Shown: positions 23,163-34,571 of the stretch, one piece after another | Numbering within the stretch: position 1 is the stretch's first letter | Layout of the letters: the number at the start of each line of letters is the position of its first letter | From: Gymnopus androsaceus JB14 | Lineage: Eukaryota; Basidiomycota; Agaricomycetes; Agaricales; Omphalotaceae | Length of the DNA: 64,000 nucleotides | Assembly (NCBI GenBank): GCA_009733575.1 | Contig: ML769466.1 | Span: 124,001-188,000 of the forward strand | Direction: 5' to 3' | Translations under genes and position numbers: made by a program | Notes under the pieces: generated by a model | What the model was told of the DNA's origin: nothing | What the model saw: only the letters and a program-made list of their open reading frames with translations | Databases searched by the model: none

Positions 23163-25918
23163 TCACTGGCAAGTGGCGGGAGTAGCGAAACCCTGAAAAT
23201 GGCAAGAAAAAAAGTTAGAGAAGACGTCAAGGAGTCACAAATGCTTTGACTTACGTTGGTCCTGATCCCTCCACCCCATGGGGTGCGGCCTTGAACAGTG
23301 GCATCCTTACCCAAGCCCCTTGCAGAGAACGCCTTCCATAATGTGCAAAAGTTCTCTCCACCGGTAAGTTCTTCATCGGCGAGGATTATTGCATCGCGAG
23401 CGTCGAAGAACGAAGGTTGGCAAGGCTGAAGCTTCAAGCCGTTGATGACAAGCCTAGGAAAAAAAGGTTGAATACACGTATAATACTTAAGAAGCAATAT
23501 ACGCACTGTACAGCCAAGGTGTTACCGTGTATGGGGACCAGAGGTTGCTTGCCAACAGCAGGACGATAGAAGTCGCCAACGGGAACTGTGCCGTTCTCGA
23601 AAGGCATAGGAGGATAGAGAGAGTCGGAGAAACCGTGTTTCTCGATGAGGGCCTGAGAAACGAGCCAGAGCATCTGAGCCCAAACTTCACCGATGGCATG
23701 AACTCCCCAGTAACCAGGCTTGTCGAGAGTTTGGTACGTGGAGGGGTTAACGGTTTCGTTCTATTGAAACATCGTAGTGAGAAAACAAATAATGTTATTT
23801 CAGAAATTTTCACATACCTGAGAGTATGGATAGTTCCTGATACCATTTGCTCTGTTAGCGGCCCATGAGCCCATGGCAAAGTCGGAATAGTTCTTCGTGC
23901 TACGAATGGTAGTAGCCAGGAAGTCTGAAAGATCGTAAATACCAACGTCGTGCAGCATAAACCAAGGTAAAAAAAACTTACCTCCCCAACCTTCACCCAT
24001 ACCACCACTCTCACCCCATCCCAAGCAACCAGAGTTCAACGGTCCACCGGTCAAGCGAGTACTCAAACCGTGACTGTACTCGTGAATGACAATACCAGCT
24101 TCAAAGTCGCCATCGCGGTAAGGGTTGGCAGTGTTCCAGAGGTACATGCGCATGCGACCATTCTGGCCATCAGGAGGAGTCATGAAGTTGGCGTTGTTGA
24201 AACCGGAGCCATCCTGAGCATTGGCAATGACGGCATCGTTTTCACGACCGCCACGTTCAAAGTTGTATTGTTGGAAGTTACCAGCGAGCTCAGTGAAGCC
24301 GTATCTGAAACACGGTAAGCAACCTGAATGAGATACACTTTAATGGATACATTACCTGTAGTAAAGATCATGGATCATGTTGGAGGTGTAGAAGAGCTGA
24401 GTCACAGTAGCGTTAATGTAGCTCTTGGCAACGGTCATTGCCTCATCGCTATCAGACTCTCTGGGACTGTACTTGAAGTCGTACGAAGAGCTCTCAGCTT
24501 CGGGGCGGTAGTTAGCGAGATAGGCGTTCTGGCCTGCCCAGTTCTCCTGAGCGAAGACATTGTTACCGAACGTGGTGGTAGTGTTGCGGTAGAATGCTTT
24601 GCTCGGTTTGACACCTTCGAAGGAGGGATCATTGTCGAAGGGCAAAGAGTGCCATCCAACAGGGGAAGCCAGGCCGTCAAAGTTCTCCTTCTCTATACTG
24701 CGGTTACCCACGGAGGGATCATTCACTCCCCAAGCGAAAACGTTATACGAAGCAGGTTCCTTTGGTGTTTCTGGCACAGGAATTGGCGCGTCCGAAGCCC
24801 AGTCCACGACCGAGATGATCCTGTGAGGTGCAATGGCGGAAACAGCGGCTTCGTACCAATTGTCCTCCATTTCGACCTCGAACTATTAACAAGATTAGTA
24901 CTGAAACACGCCCCTATAGCACAAACGCATACCTTCCAGACAACAGTAAGCTCAGTAGAGCCATCATTGGTGGGGACTTGCACATAAGCCAAGCGCGCTT
25001 TGACGGGATTCACAGCGTCCGGAACGTTGTCGACCACAAAGTCAATTTGATCGTTACCGGGAGCAAAGTGCGTGACACCGGACATGGTCATCTTCTCCAA
25101 GTGCTGGTCGTACTTGGAGAGAATGTCGGTAACGACCTCTGCATTAGGAGTAGCTGCTACCATGAATTGAATAAGAGCAGGTCGCATATCGCCAACGTCT
25201 CCAATAGCCTGAGGCCTTGTCGAGGCCATCTCGTTGGCCAATTCGGTGAACTGACAGTTGGAGTAGTGAAGGTGAGTCAAAGGACCGGCGAACTCGTCAA
25301 ATTCGGTAGTCTTCTGGTTGCCCATGGGAACTTGATCATTCTGAGTCGAGACAAAAGTGGAGAACTGTGCCTCAAGTGCCGTAGTAAGATCCTCGCAGTA
25401 CTCGCGATGAGGATGGCTGAGCTTCTTCGCGTCTGGTGAGGACAAAAGCGACGGAACGTCCCCAGCATAGAACTAGATAAGAATGAGTTACTTTTAGGTG
25501 CGGACCGAGCTACAATTCAACGCACCGAGTTTCCGTAGGATAGAATCATGCCGTCTTTGACGTTGATGTTCATGTTACCATCGGCAACCTCGATTCCGTG
25601 AACCAGCTGGCGAACATATACGTGCGTAATGCCAGTGGAAGGGTCGGTATACGAGTCTGGACGAATCTTGTAGGAAGATTGGACGTGTTCACCCCCTAGA
25701 ATGTCGTCTACAAAGAGTCGTGCGACTTCGAATGGGTCAGCATTTGGGCTCTGAGCCAAGAAGCTATTGGTGATAATTTGGTACGGGCTGGAGTGATAAA
25801 CCGCATGAGGGTGTACTGGGCCGAAACCAAGAGACTTGCGCGCAGTAATAGGAGCACGGTGCCCTGATACGCTACCTGCTATACCAGCAAGCAACGAAGC
25901 GATGAGTAAACAACGCAT
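23163..25918 (-). CDS. Fungalysin, secreted M36 zinc metalloprotease
   Basis: Eight exons splice in phase: 25526-25918, 24933-25472, 24356-24882, 23982-24304, 23818-23924, 23507-23760, 23255-23453 and 23163-23192. The protein opens with a signal peptide ([19 protein letters not shown]). A FTP-type propeptide follows, including [20 protein letters not shown]. The catalytic domain has [18 protein letters not shown], where HEYSH is the HExxH zinc site, and [16 protein letters not shown], where the downstream Glu is the third ligand. The last exon codes only GFATPATCQ. Fungalysins degrade proteins such as elastin and keratin outside the cell and activate themselves by removing the propeptide. The reading frame is intact. 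Confidence 0.92.
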
Positions 25919-26818
25919 ATGAGCGTGAAAGGTGGTGAAAAGTAGTTAAGATGAAGGGAGAGACGAGGATAAGTAGTAGTGGTAGTTGTTAAGCTGAGGT
26001 GGGGAAGTCCGGCTAGCACAGCGTCAGGTCGATCCTTTTATGGAGACTTGCCCACGTGACGCTTGCGTAGGCCAGATAAGACAGCGTTGAGATAAGGGTG
26101 CCACGTGGCGAGCGTCCGATAGCAACGACTCGGAGTGACTCGGAGCTGCTCATCGCTCGACGTCCTCCTCTACTTACTGTATTGCTTGTGCTTCAACTAC
26201 TTTAGAGTCACTGTTTCAAAGCTATCAGCTTCGCTATGTCGTTTATCTTTGCTCAAGGCATTTGCTTGACTTTCTCGGCCGACGTGGAAAAGCTGCAAAA
26301 AAGCTGTTCAAGTGGCGAATGCAACGCCTACATCGCGTGTAGGGCAAGTCTTACGTTCAAATCCATACAGCAGTTCAAAGAAGTAATAGCTACTGCGTCT
26401 TTGGGGTAACTTTGAGCCCCAAACTTTGGTTAGTAGGCTCGTTTTCTGCCGCGAGGTCTTTCAAATTAACAGCTTCAGCTCTGGAATAAATGCATTCCCG
26501 AATCCCCGATTCGGTTGACTTCTACTCTTCTACAAATCGTTTCTTACTGCGCGACTGCTCACGCCCAAAAAAAAAGGCTGTCCGAGACCTAACGATAAAA
26601 AAAAACTTATTCCAATGTCAATGTTCCTATTAAATTGAAACTTTCAAAGACACTAAGAGCTTGTACGTCAGTTCATCCTTTGTTTGCATCGCTTGAACTG
26701 CGTCTTGCAGAAAGTACATTTCCGTGCAATATGTTAATGTAGTACTTCGTGATTGCTATATCTTGTACACCTTGTATTGGCTCAAAAATATAAGCTGTCA
26801 ACATATTCCTTTTACCAT
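25919..26818. other. Fungalysin upstream region, no gene seen
   Basis: This is the promoter side of the protease gene. I see a CCTTTTATGG box at about 26034-26043 and no coding signal up to the tRNA. Confidence 0.4.
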
Positions 26819-26905
26819 GGCCGACTAGCTCAGCTGGTTAGAGCGTCGTGCTAATATTCTACATATTGGACGCGAAGGTCTTGGGTTCGATCCCCACGTT
26901 GGCCA
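26819..26905 (+). tRNA. tRNA-Ile (anticodon AAT) with 13-nt intron
   Basis: The acceptor stem GGCCGAC (26819-26825) pairs with GTTGGCC (26898-26904), and A26905 is the discriminator. The D-arm is TAGCTCAGCTGGTTAGAGCG. The anticodon loop CTAATA continues after the intron as ACGCG. The anticodon AAT lies at 26853-26855. The intron at 26857-26869 sits after position 37, the normal place for eukaryotic nuclear tRNA introns. The T-arm is GGGTTCGATCCCC. It should serve isoleucine ATT/ATC codons after A-to-I editing. Confidence 0.93.
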
Positions 26906-27267
26906 TAGCACTCTTCATGCATTGATGTAATCTTTTTGAAAGGATTTCTACCAATTACGCAACGCTGCATACTTCCAATATACACTCTAAATTCATTTGC
27001 GCAAAGTGGAACAACAGATGAAAAGCAAATGGATCAGCACCAGACAGACAATAAAATAGGAATGCTTTTTCCTGAATTGAGTCTGGCAGTCTATATGTAA
27101 TCGAAAGGAACCCAAGAGCAATCTACATCCTGGCCCTAGCCCTGACCCATGTAGCCAAGGACGAACAACGAACACTGCTCATACTCAAACTAGGGCTTCA
27201 AGACCTTTTTTGTAACCGGCCAGCTTACTCATATGGATGTACATTGTATGTATACGAAAAAACTGAT

Positions 27268-27345
27268 TCAATATCCTTTTCGGCCAAGGGTAAACGCGTC
27301 CTGAGTCTTCATGCACCAGACGCCCGAATAGCGATGTCAGGATAC
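27268..27345 (-). pseudogene. Short duplicate of the 3' end of the 29.6-kb F-box gene
   Basis: The words TTCAATATCC, TTTTCG.CCAAG.GT.AACGCG and CTTC.TGC.CCAGGCGCC-like text match 29573-29660 in the same orientation. That is the last roughly 25 codons of the F-box-family gene. No frame is kept. It lies 170 bp from a tRNA pseudogene. Confidence 0.45.
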
Positions 27346-27517
27346 CTGGCGCACAATATCAATTGGGTTTCGACTCCCTCGATACGATGACCCCTTCAGG
27401 TGACCCCTTCAGGAAGATAGTTCCTTGGTGGAGGAGATAAAACTGAAGACTACAGCAAAAGAGGTCGGCAAAACTTGTGAAAAATGAACAGAGTCCAACA
27501 TCGATATGCATTATTCA

Positions 27518-27596
27518 TGCCCAACATAGGGATCAAACCCAAGACCTTCGCGTCGCAGTCGCCGAATATTAGCCTGACGGTGTGAGCTAGTCGAGC
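27518..27596 (-). pseudogene. tRNA-Ile pseudogene
   Basis: Read on the - strand, GCTCGAC at the 5' end can still pair with GTTGGGC at the 3' end. The words CTAGCTCA, GCTAATATT, GACGCGAAGGTC and TTGGGTTTGATCCC match the tRNA-Ile at 26819. The D-arm has lost several bases and cannot form its stem, so the copy should not be functional. It is inverted relative to the intact gene. Confidence 0.7.
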
Positions 27597-27871
27597 ATGC
27601 ATTCCACCGAGAATAGATTGATTACGGGATTTGGGGGCTACCCGGAGGTGGCTATAGCTTTTCTCACTGCCTCCGACTGACGTGACTAGACAGAGACACA
27701 TCCTAACACTCACAAACCCATCCAACCATCCAACTATCGGCCGCCTCTAAGATATCGTGTATACTTAGTTTCCCAACCGACAGCAATTTTCAGATGAAAT
27801 GCTGACGCGTAGATAGAATGCGAAAACAATAAGTATCGAGCATTTAATATTAATAATTAAGTGATTAATAT

Positions 27872-28651
27872 TTAATGCTCAACAGTAATAGAAAAGACGT
27901 GGATATCAGAAGCACTCGATCCCTGGTTATAGTTCCCAACCTTGAAATAGCTGTCTGGCGCGTCCAACTCGAATGTATCAAGAGTTTGGAAGTTCCCATT
28001 AATCGCCACTTTCAACAATCCCGACGAGTATTCCAACTCGTAAGTAAACGTAGTACCGACAGGAACGTTTCCAAGAGATGTGAAGACTTCGTCGCCCCCG
28101 CTGAGAGTCTGTTCAACCCCAATTGATATATCACCGTCGGAGTTGTAGTACAACTCGCAGACAGGTTTGGAAGAAATCGAATCATCGATATGGATTTGGC
28201 CAATAACAGTACCGCGAGAACTGTCATCGGGGGTCTCAACGGCGAGCTCGACTATCATCCTGTTGGTCGCGGCGTTGGGACTCCAACTGGATGGATTGGT
28301 TTCTCGAAGCTCTGTGCGGCAATGGAGGGAGTTGGTGGTAGTGACGCAGCCGGATGAGGCAGGGGAACCAGGGACCTTCATGACGAGGGCTCCGTCACCA
28401 CTTTCAGTGAAAAAGTAGCTGAAATTCTCAAATCCTGAGCAGCCCTCGAGGGAGGAAGAGGATATGGTTTCGGGATCGCCAGTAGAGCCGATGGGGAGTT
28501 GGAGTTCCCAAACGGAAAGATCAAAGTTTGCACCTGGTGCACAATCTGGGTTAAGTGCCTTGGCGGTCCAGCAGGAGAAGGATGTGATGAGAAGGACGCT
28601 GGTGAGAAGCCTAGTGAGAACACTATTCTTTGTGAAGGTTAAGGAAGCCAT
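27872..28651 (-). CDS. Secreted polysaccharide lyase, family PL7 (alginate lyase 2 fold)
   Basis: A single uninterrupted exon of 259 residues from the ATG at 28651 (MASLTFTKNSVLTRLLTS); an in-frame ATG at 28693 would add 14 residues. The hydrophobic stretch SVLLITSFSCWTAKA is a likely signal peptide. The three PL7 signatures are present in order: HCRTELRE (R-x-E-L/V-R type), VIGQIHIDD (Q-I/V-H) and YFKVGNYNQG (YFKxGxYxQ). They supply the catalytic Gln/His/Arg/Tyr set for beta-elimination of uronic-acid polymers in a jelly-roll fold. The natural substrate in a land fungus is unclear; alginate, glucuronan or a related bacterial or algal uronan are candidates. The lack of introns contrasts with the neighbours. 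Confidence 0.88.
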   Translation of the reverse strand: MASLTFTKNSVLTRLLTSVLLITSFSCWTAKALNPDCAPGANFDLSVWELQLPIGSTGDPETISSSSLEGCSGFENFSYFFTESGDGALVMKVPGSPASSGCVTTTNSLHCRTELRETNPSSWSPNAATNRMIVELAVETPDDSSRGTVIGQIHIDDSISSKPVCELYYNSDGDISIGVEQTLSGGDEVFTSLGNVPVGTTFTYELEYSSGLLKVAINGNFQTLDTFELDAPDSYFKVGNYNQGSSASDIHVFSITVEH

Positions 28652-29581
28652 TGCCACTAAGGTTGCGTATTCAAGAGGGTTTCTGAGGAACATACTGTAC
28701 GCCTGAACGACCTTTATACGCCTGGCTATAGCCTAGTATGGAGCTACGCCAGTAAACAATCTATAAGCAAACATAGGTTCATGAGCCCGGGCAGGCCCAC
28801 GAATTCAAAGCCTCTGACAGAAATTTGTATGTGACTTGGGACTGTGTTTTCCGTGGAAGGAAAGACCGAACTCTCTTCCTTCCGAGTTTCAATGATCTTC
28901 TGTCTCTTCCAAGACAGATGGCCGTGACCACGCGTGATTGTCTACCTCCCATATCCCTACTTGTATGTCAAACGGGGAGGGCCGGAGACTTGTGAAACCA
29001 AGACAAAAGTCAGCTACTCAACGAAGGAAGGACGGAAAGACGGAAGGGGAGGACCGGAAATTGTTAATGAAATATCAATTTTGAACCGGAGCAACTTCTC
29101 CATAGCCAATATCATCTGTATTCGGGCCTTTCTACTGTATCTCTTCGCTCGACATTCATGACATCCACATCACAGAAAGCGTATCAAAATTCTAGAGCAG
29201 GAAAGATTATGTCCGACATTATTCCGACACACATATCTGTCTTGGCCAATATGATTGAAATTCCGGCCTTGCATAATCCACCTCGGTTTGATCCAATCCA
29301 ACCATGAAGAGAGGCAACCATAGCGGTCATGTCACAAAACCAACGATGATGACCACAACGGTGGCACCAACCTACGTACCATCCCTTTAGGAGTGCGGAA
29401 TCGAATCCCGGACATGCGCGGACATGTATGCTTGCCTCACAACGTCTTCAATCTCGTCTAGGAGTATGTGTACATCGAGACTATGGATTGCTAAAAAGTT
29501 CAGAGATACAGCAGTCACGTAGTGGAGTAAATAATACACTGCCATACAGAACATAACCAGAGTTTCTGCATTCAATATCCG
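28652..29581. other. Intergenic between PL7 and F-box genes
   Basis: I see no coding signal in 0.9 kb. Near 29390-29410 a GGAATCGAATCCCGG word resembles a tRNA B box, but no cloverleaf can be drawn around it. Confidence 0.4.
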
Positions 29582-32395
29582 TTATTCATCATCTTTTCGT
29601 CCAAGCGTGAACGCGCCTTCATACGCAGGCATTCGAGGATCTTCGTGCGCCAGGCGCCACGTACCGACGAAGTTCCGTCCTCCGATAAGTGTGCCGTAGA
29701 AGAAGATTTTACCGGGGCCACCTGTACCTGAGCCTGGGGGCTGAGATGGGTTGGAAGGAAAAAAGAAGTAAGGAGTTGGTCAGTATTTTTGTCTAATTAA
29801 AGAAGGCAAAAGCAAAACGGGAAACAAAGTGTAAGATACTCACCCCGTTATGATTATCCGCACTCCTCACGAGCCCCACCAATCCATCCCACTTCCTAAC
29901 CCTGCCTTTCCAGACCCACTTTCCCCAAGCCGCAGCATGTCGTGGATCTGTCGACCCAGTAATTAGTACATCTCGGATCCCGTTGCAAGGAGGGATAGTT
30001 TGATGGGGAGGGGACGTATGGAGGTAGCTTGACGAGGCCAGGAGTTCGGGTCCAAACCAGGACCAATAAATTGGTCTTTGAATTCAGATCCACGCTCGGC
30101 GGCGCCGGAACTCCTAGTCGCTAACAATGCCTGTTCTCTCGCAAGGCACCCCGGACATGTATCACGGTCATGAAATGTCCCAGGCTGTCTTTGGCTTCGA
30201 GCTTTTGCCTCGCTGCCTATACTACGGCCAGCGCGCGCATCGTCTTTACTTTCACTTTCATCATCACATCCGCCTTTCTTCCCAGCCTTGATATACACGA
30301 ACTCCTCCCTCTCCGTCCTCACACGCATATTGTCCGCACCAGGAGGTACAGACACCACGACACGGTCACCTTCAAGGGCAAGCGTAGTATTAGGAGGGAA
30401 CCAAGCATCTCGTATGCCTTGATCATAACTGGCTTCTTCTTCATGACCGCCATCGCGAGAACTTGAACGGGAGCCCGAACCAGAGCTGGATGCATTACCC
30501 TCGTCGCCATCGCCATGCGCAACCATAGTATCGTTTGCGCACGGAACAGTCTTCCCACCAGAGAATACGACGTATTCTGTAAAGCGGACGTATAAAGGAA
30601 CTGCGACAAGACCGAGGGTGTCTTCGTTGAAGTTTGGAGGTCGATGACCGGCTTCTCGGGCTGGAGGAGCGTTGGGGTCGTTGAAATTGGGATTTGGGGC
30701 TCCTTCAGGACCAAGAGCAGCAGGGTCATTAGGATCAGGTTGTGGTGGTAGAAGGAGTGCACGAAGGTGGAATTCGGACGGGATCTAAGGGACGATAAGG
30801 ATATGTGTACAACATAGACAAAGTAAAACAGGCAGACGTACCACCATTCGTCCGGTCCATAGGCCGTTGAGTGCTCCAGGCGTGTGTACAGCACCTTTTT
30901 GCGGGTATCCAGTAAGCATTAGTAGGAGATCGTCGCATGTCGGATTTTAGAACATCATCTTGTATCAATGTATCCTTTTTTGCCGCTACTGCAGCCTGGT
31001 CATCCCCTGCCACCTTCACGTTCACATCTTCCGTTGCCTGAGAAGCTAGAACCAACTTGTTTGTCCGAGTCGCTAGTGCTAATCCACGCAGACCGAGCAA
31101 GTCGTAACCGCGACCAGTCCGTATCCCAGCGGCGACTCGAACACGCGCTTTCATCGAATTCACCGCCAAGGATACGTTCAGCGGCTTCGAGATCTGAACC
31201 GAGCGTATCAATAGCTGGTAATGCCTTGCGCACGTCGTCCCAGGCGTCAAAGGCTTGTGGTAAGGGTGTTCCACCACCTTTGGGGAAAGATGAAGAAGCA
31301 TCGACCATATTTCCACCCAAGAGGCCGGCATTTAGCTCTTCGAAATCCTCCTGCGTGGGTTTAGGTAGTTCACTTCTAAACACCCTCTCGACCTCGACTT
31401 CGCCGACTTGACCATGACCTTCGGCAGCTAGACGTGCACGAACTCTTTGTCGATGGTCTGCTCTATCCCGGGGATAAAAGCTAGGGACAGGAAAGAGAAT
31501 CGTTTCTCTCCGGGAGAAATAGACTAATTTGGCTGCGTCTGCGGCTAGTGGTATGCACAAGGGAGTACAACGGTCGAAATGAGAAATCATACGAGTGTGG
31601 CGCGCGGGATGTAGGTAGATGGGAAAAGGACCGTGTGGGGTAGGAGTACTGAATTGAGTGAAGGGTGCAGCCGAACGTAAGGGAAGGCGAAAGTGATTGG
31701 CAGGAGCAAACGCAGAAGGATATCGGAATGGTACTGTGAGGAAAGGCAGAACGAGCTCAATGAGAGACTCTTTCTCGCGTTCTGATTCCTCCATTAAACG
31801 AGCTGGATGAAACGTTAGATAATAACAAGTGATAGGGCAATAACTAACGTTTTGTAGTCAAATACCAAAAGACCCACATTGCACAAGTATTCGCTGCATT
31901 GGCTATTGGCCAGCCCTTGTCGAGTTGACGATACATTTCGTTTCTAATCCAGCCTTGAACCCATTCATAGACACCGGCTAGCTGCATCTGAAGTCGATTG
32001 CAACCATCGTCTTCGAGACACATTAACCAGAGCGCATACATTGTCTCCTCGACTTCGGGCTCTTCCGCTTGAGGGTCATCCTGGTATGCTGCACCTCCCG
32101 GTCTCCTCAGTCTCCTTCTGACTCCCTTCAAGACTTCGCACCACCATCGCAGCTGCCAGGCCCATTCCCCTGCTCTCGGTTCAAATCCTCGCCTTCTGAT
32201 CGCACTGAAGGAGAATTTCTGCTTGAAAGTCCGGGCATACAGGTGTTTTGCGCCACTGAGTTTGCTGTAAACGTCTTTGCAGCAAAGTAATAAAGCAGTC
32301 AAGGGCACTGGTGGACCAAGGACTCGTGGGCAGACGTAGTAAAAAGCAATGTTTTCGACAACTTCGGTTGGCAGTGAAGCGAGCGGCGTCTTCAT
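29582..32395 (-). CDS. Large F-box-type protein of an Agaricomycete family
   Basis: The ATG at 32395 gives MKTPLASLPTEVVENIAFYY, an F-box-like start (LP.EV...I). Exon 1 (to about 31850) also contains LYARTFKQKFSFSAIRRRG and ANTCAMWVFWYLTTK. The following exons carry HLRLPL-type text, DTDWSRLRLARSAW, then TPGALNGLWTGRMV near 30860. Further on come GIRDAWFPPNTTLALEGDRV, a CPGCLAREQ motif near 30150, NGIRDVLITGSTDPRHAAAW and the terminal KIFFYGTLIGGRNFVGTWRL, stopping at 29582. This block order is shared by a family of long basidiomycete F-box proteins with an unknown C-terminal module. F-box proteins present substrates to SCF ubiquitin ligases. Frame changes near 31110 and 30070 are not matched to clear introns. 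Confidence 0.65.
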
Positions 32396-32760
32396 GTTGG
32401 CGGGTACTTACCAACCCTCAAATTTAAAGTTAGTTACATACCACTGTATTTGAGCATGTCGGTGACTGTCATTTTCAATGAATGCAGAAATGGAATGGCA
32501 GTGATAAGATTGATAAAATGAGAATTCTTATAGATTCAGAGTGACATATTTTACCACCAGTGGCAAAGTCGTTTATTATTCGTACTACTTAGAGCTACAC
32601 TAGTAAAAGCTACATAAGATCATCAAGAAAGGAGCTGCAAAATTAGAAGGAGTGTACTATTTCATGAAGACATAAGTATCATCATGATCATGAATGCGCG
32701 TAAGGAAAAGAAAAGGAAGTAGAAAATAAAGAGGCGACAATGAAGACTAGAAAGAGATGA

Positions 32761-34092
32761 TTAGATCACTCCCATGAGCTTCCTCTTGATCCTTCGTCCA
32801 GCGACAGGACGTTCATTATCACCCTTTGCGTCCTCCAAGCCAGGATCAACATTCTCCTCCTCTTCCTCCCTCGTCCGCTTCATTCCCTTGCTAAGTTTCC
32901 CAAGGAATGCCTTCATGCTCCTACCTCCATTTCCATTCGTAGTTCTCAAACTGATTCGAGAACTAACGCTAACTGAAGACCCAGATGCGGCAACCAATGA
33001 ACGTTCAAAGCGCTGGAACGCAGAGGGTGGAGAAGTCATCGAAGAACGTGCATGAGCCAACGTGGATGTGGAAGCCGTTTGACGTGAGGAGGTAGCAGCG
33101 TAAAGTCTCGATTTGACCGCCTTGGTCAAGCTGATAACTTTGCTCGTGCGCGGGGAGTGGCCAGTGTCGGGCTGGATGATGCTGTTGGTTAGTGAACACC
33201 ACCTCAAGAGTGTTCTCAAGACTCTCGGAAGACGGCGAACCCGAAAAATCAACGGCTTCTTCTTCGACTTGTTCTGGAATAGCATATTCGACGAAAGAAG
33301 ATTCCGAGGGACTGCGAGGACACAACGACGGCAAGGGTTCATTCAACACCTGTCGTCGAGGCTGCATCGAGGGCCTACCACTAAACTGATGCGGACGGAA
33401 AGATAACACTGGGGAAGGAGAGTTGAGCGGAGAATCTACCTCTGAATCAGGATCTGCACCGTTCTGAGCAGATAGAGGATTCGTGATGATTCGCAATGGC
33501 GCAGTGGGACGAGCTGGGATTACCTCGGGTCTAGTAATGGTAGGAGGGGCATCCAGCATGGCTTTCACCAAGGCAGCTGAAGGCGGAGGAGCTGAAACTG
33601 GGCGAGGTTTGACCTTTGCTTTATCCTCTACACACGATTCGGGTAGAGGAGGTTCGCCTGGTGCAAGAGCCGCATCGGCCTCGGATATAGGGCCAACTGA
33701 AACGAACCGGACTAAAGGTCGTCGAAGACGCGTATCCAGGGCAAGGTTCACATCGTGGTGAGTGATAGTCACCGAAGTGCGAAGGTTGTATGGCGATCGA
33801 CCAAAAGCAGTGGCTTCAAAGCCATCCGTTTCTTCGCCGGGTTTTGGCCTAAGAAAAGAACACCATTTTAGTATATAAAGCCTTCAAGACGAAAAAGAAC
33901 GTACCCTGTGATGCTAATCCTGATACCTGACGCGTTTTCAGCCCGGACTCGCGTAGAAGACTCTCCGGCAGTCCTGAATACCATAGTAGTCTCGAGAGCG
34001 GAAGCTCTCCTACGACGACGAGTTGCAGCGACGTGTGGATGGGCATCTTGAACATGTACCGCGAATGCTTGATTTTCTCCAAAGGTAGGCAT
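32761..34092 (-). CDS. Disordered, basic-tailed protein of unknown function
   Basis: The ATG at 34092 opens MPTFGENQAFAVHVQDAHPH, followed by an Arg cluster (TRRRRRAS) and, after an intron at about 33850-33905, a Pro/Ser-rich middle (LAPGEPPLPES, VSAPPPSAALVKAMLDAPP). The C-terminal part reads SKVISLTKAVKSRLYAA, then MKAFLGKLSKGMKRTREEEE and a final AGRRIKRKLMGVI before the stop at 32761. The basic clusters look like nuclear localisation signals. The change of frame near 33175-33205 is phase-compatible with a 31-nt GT-AG piece, which would be unusually short, so an indel is also possible. No known domain. Confidence 0.5.
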
Positions 34093-34571
34093 GATGAAAG
34101 AGGGAAACGATGTAGCTGATCGACTGAGACGCGTGAAGAATAATTTTTTTCTGTGAAAGTGGTAATGCTGACTCGCAGAGTCGCGACAGTAGAAAAGGAA
34201 AGAGAATCCTAAGCTTTTTCAGGGAGCCTCATCGCGCTTTTAAGCAAAACGTCGAAAGCCCACGTGGTTATTGTGGCTTTTGCGAAACCCATTGTCTGTT
34301 AGATCTGGAATGGGGTGGCCCAGCGCCTAGTGGTTTGATATCCACAAAAGGCAGCTCTGAGTCATTTCTGACACGACGGCGGTCAAACCACTTGACCGTT
34401 TAGCCACACTCGTTTGGTCTGAAATGTTCCAGAATATCGAGGGTGACCAAAAATACAGCAAAAAAGGCGAAGGCGTAGTGCTGAAGTCGCCCCATTATTC
34501 AAAATCTATATGCATTGCAATGAAGAAACGGAACGTCCTAACCTCTAGCTGTTATAGTTACAATTTACCCT
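34093..34571. other. Intergenic, no gene seen
   Basis: About 480 bp between two leftward genes with no feature I can support. Confidence 0.4.

Noticed and set aside
23527..25439. Several long + strand open frames opposite the fungalysin gene
   Set aside because: They are antisense shadows of high-GC third positions in the protease exons and carry no motifs.
27361..27415. Tandem word GACCCCTTCAGG repeated twice
   Set aside because: Only two copies, so chance or a small slippage event is enough to explain it.
29385..29465. tRNA-like B-box word on both strands (GGAATCGAATCCCGG)
   Set aside because: The word is almost palindromic, and no acceptor stem or anticodon arm can be drawn on either strand.
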